DNA from: Azorinus chamasolen
Lineage: Eukaryota > Mollusca > Bivalvia > Cardiida > Solecurtidae
Reading direction: 5' to 3'
Assembly: GCA_963576725.1 (NCBI GenBank)
Contig: OY755236.1
Span: 69,906,379-69,970,378, forward strand
DNA: 64,000 bases
This document shows positions 63,384 to 64,000 of the stretch, in pieces (position 1 is the stretch's first letter; every line of letters starts with the position of its first letter). Both the position numbers and the translations under genes were made by a program. Under the pieces are notes generated by a model that was given only the letters and a program-made list of their open reading frames with translations, did no database searches and had not been told where the DNA came from.

Positions 63384-63622
63384 TAACCTTTTCCTTCAAC
63401 GACTTTTCACACATTTGCAAACAGAGAAGACTAAGATCAGATAGCTCCTATAGGAGCCGTCTAATCAGGGTCAGCTCTGCTTGCTTGTGAAATTATGATA
63501 GATCCGACTCTTCAGTTTTTACCAATACCAAAATATGTATATGTATCCCATTATAAAAATTCAGCTAATAAATACTCATGCCATCGTTGTTTCTTACATA
63601 AATATTGAACAGGGATAAGGTA
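63384..63622 (+). repeat. TTAA-B MITE
   Basis: TTAACCTTTTCCTTCAACGA start, hairpin 63417-63482, tail AATAAATACTCATGCCATC, end AACAGGGATAAGG. Confidence 0.65.
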
Positions 63623-63689
63623 GATGCATAAGTAAAGACATTACTGCCCTAAGTGTAGCACTATTTCACAAATGACCTTAATTATTATA

Positions 63690-64000
63690 ATTGACCCTTT
63701 CAGGTCAGACAGCTCCTGTAGGACAGACTGATCATGGTCTGCTCTGTTTGCATATAGAATTATATAGATCTGATCCTTCAGTTTTTGCCTAAGTAAAAAA
63801 TTCCCCTGAAAAATTAAGTTAAATAACCCTTTACTCCATAAATTCGCCTTTTTATGCCTTCGCAAACAGTAGACCCAGATCAGACCGCTCCTGCAGCAGC
63901 CATCTGATCAGGGTATGCTCTGCTTGCTTATGGAATACGATAGAAAAGATTCTATAGTTTCTGCCAGGGTCCAAAATTCATGTCTAAATGTGACATGATA
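63690..64000 (+). repeat. TTAA-B fragment, then TTAA-B copy running off the window
   Basis: A partial hairpin and tail lie at 63690-63800. A new copy begins near 63833 (ATAACCCTTTACTCCATAAA), has its hairpin at 63862-63928, and is cut by the window edge. Confidence 0.6.

Overview
This is eukaryotic, AT-rich, repeat-saturated DNA, almost certainly from a bivalve mollusc. The reasons are split coding exons with GT/GC-AG introns, a Ty3-type retrotransposon, a mariner element, tRNA-headed SINEs, and tandem-core elements with Helentron/pearl-like ends of the kind known from clams, oysters and mussels. Nothing bacterial is present (no operons, ribosome binding sites or CRISPR). The species cannot be fixed from the sequence.

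The one host gene recognised is the 3' part of ASH2L, on the + strand. ASH2L is the SPRY-domain subunit of COMPASS/MLL histone H3K4 methyltransferases. Four phase-0 coding exons lie at 40292-40384, 51273-51371, 54640-54702 and 56344-56442 and encode 117 residues: the second half of the SPRY domain and the C-terminal DPY30-binding helix. The introns are 10.9, 3.3 and 1.6 kb and packed with transposons; the second begins with GC instead of GT. Upstream exons were not recognised.

Autonomous or once-autonomous elements: a 5'-cut Ty3-type pol gene and likely 3' LTR (2-3113); a mariner (49320-50655) with perfect terminal repeats, a TA duplication and a DD34D transposase split by one frameshift; and a 5'-truncated non-LTR retrotransposon tail (45304-46095, minus strand).

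Most of the rest is a dense field of MITE-like elements of about 190-310 bp, each with a long internal hairpin. Seven sets end in TTAA plus CCC or CTC (piggyBac-like by target site and end) and are called here TTAA-A to TTAA-G. One set ends in TA plus CAGTAAAACC or CAGTAGAACC (Tc1/mariner-like) and is called TA-1. A third set (H7) has 7-bp duplications. Tandem-core elements lie at 18889-19921, 24068-24690, 25250-25756, 25946-30668, 31014-31695 and 44531-44918.

The elements are inserted into one another so often that several sites can be read as stratigraphy, with the empty site still visible. The most notable observations are: the same hairpin tip (GCTCCT..AGGAGC) in element families with different target sites; conserved mismatches in the common hairpin; a 1.75 kb nest of six elements (44982-46730); a three-layer nest (about 34513-35080); and a 99-bp exon squeezed between two MITEs. 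Family names and copy boundaries are mine, read by eye, and should be tested by alignment.
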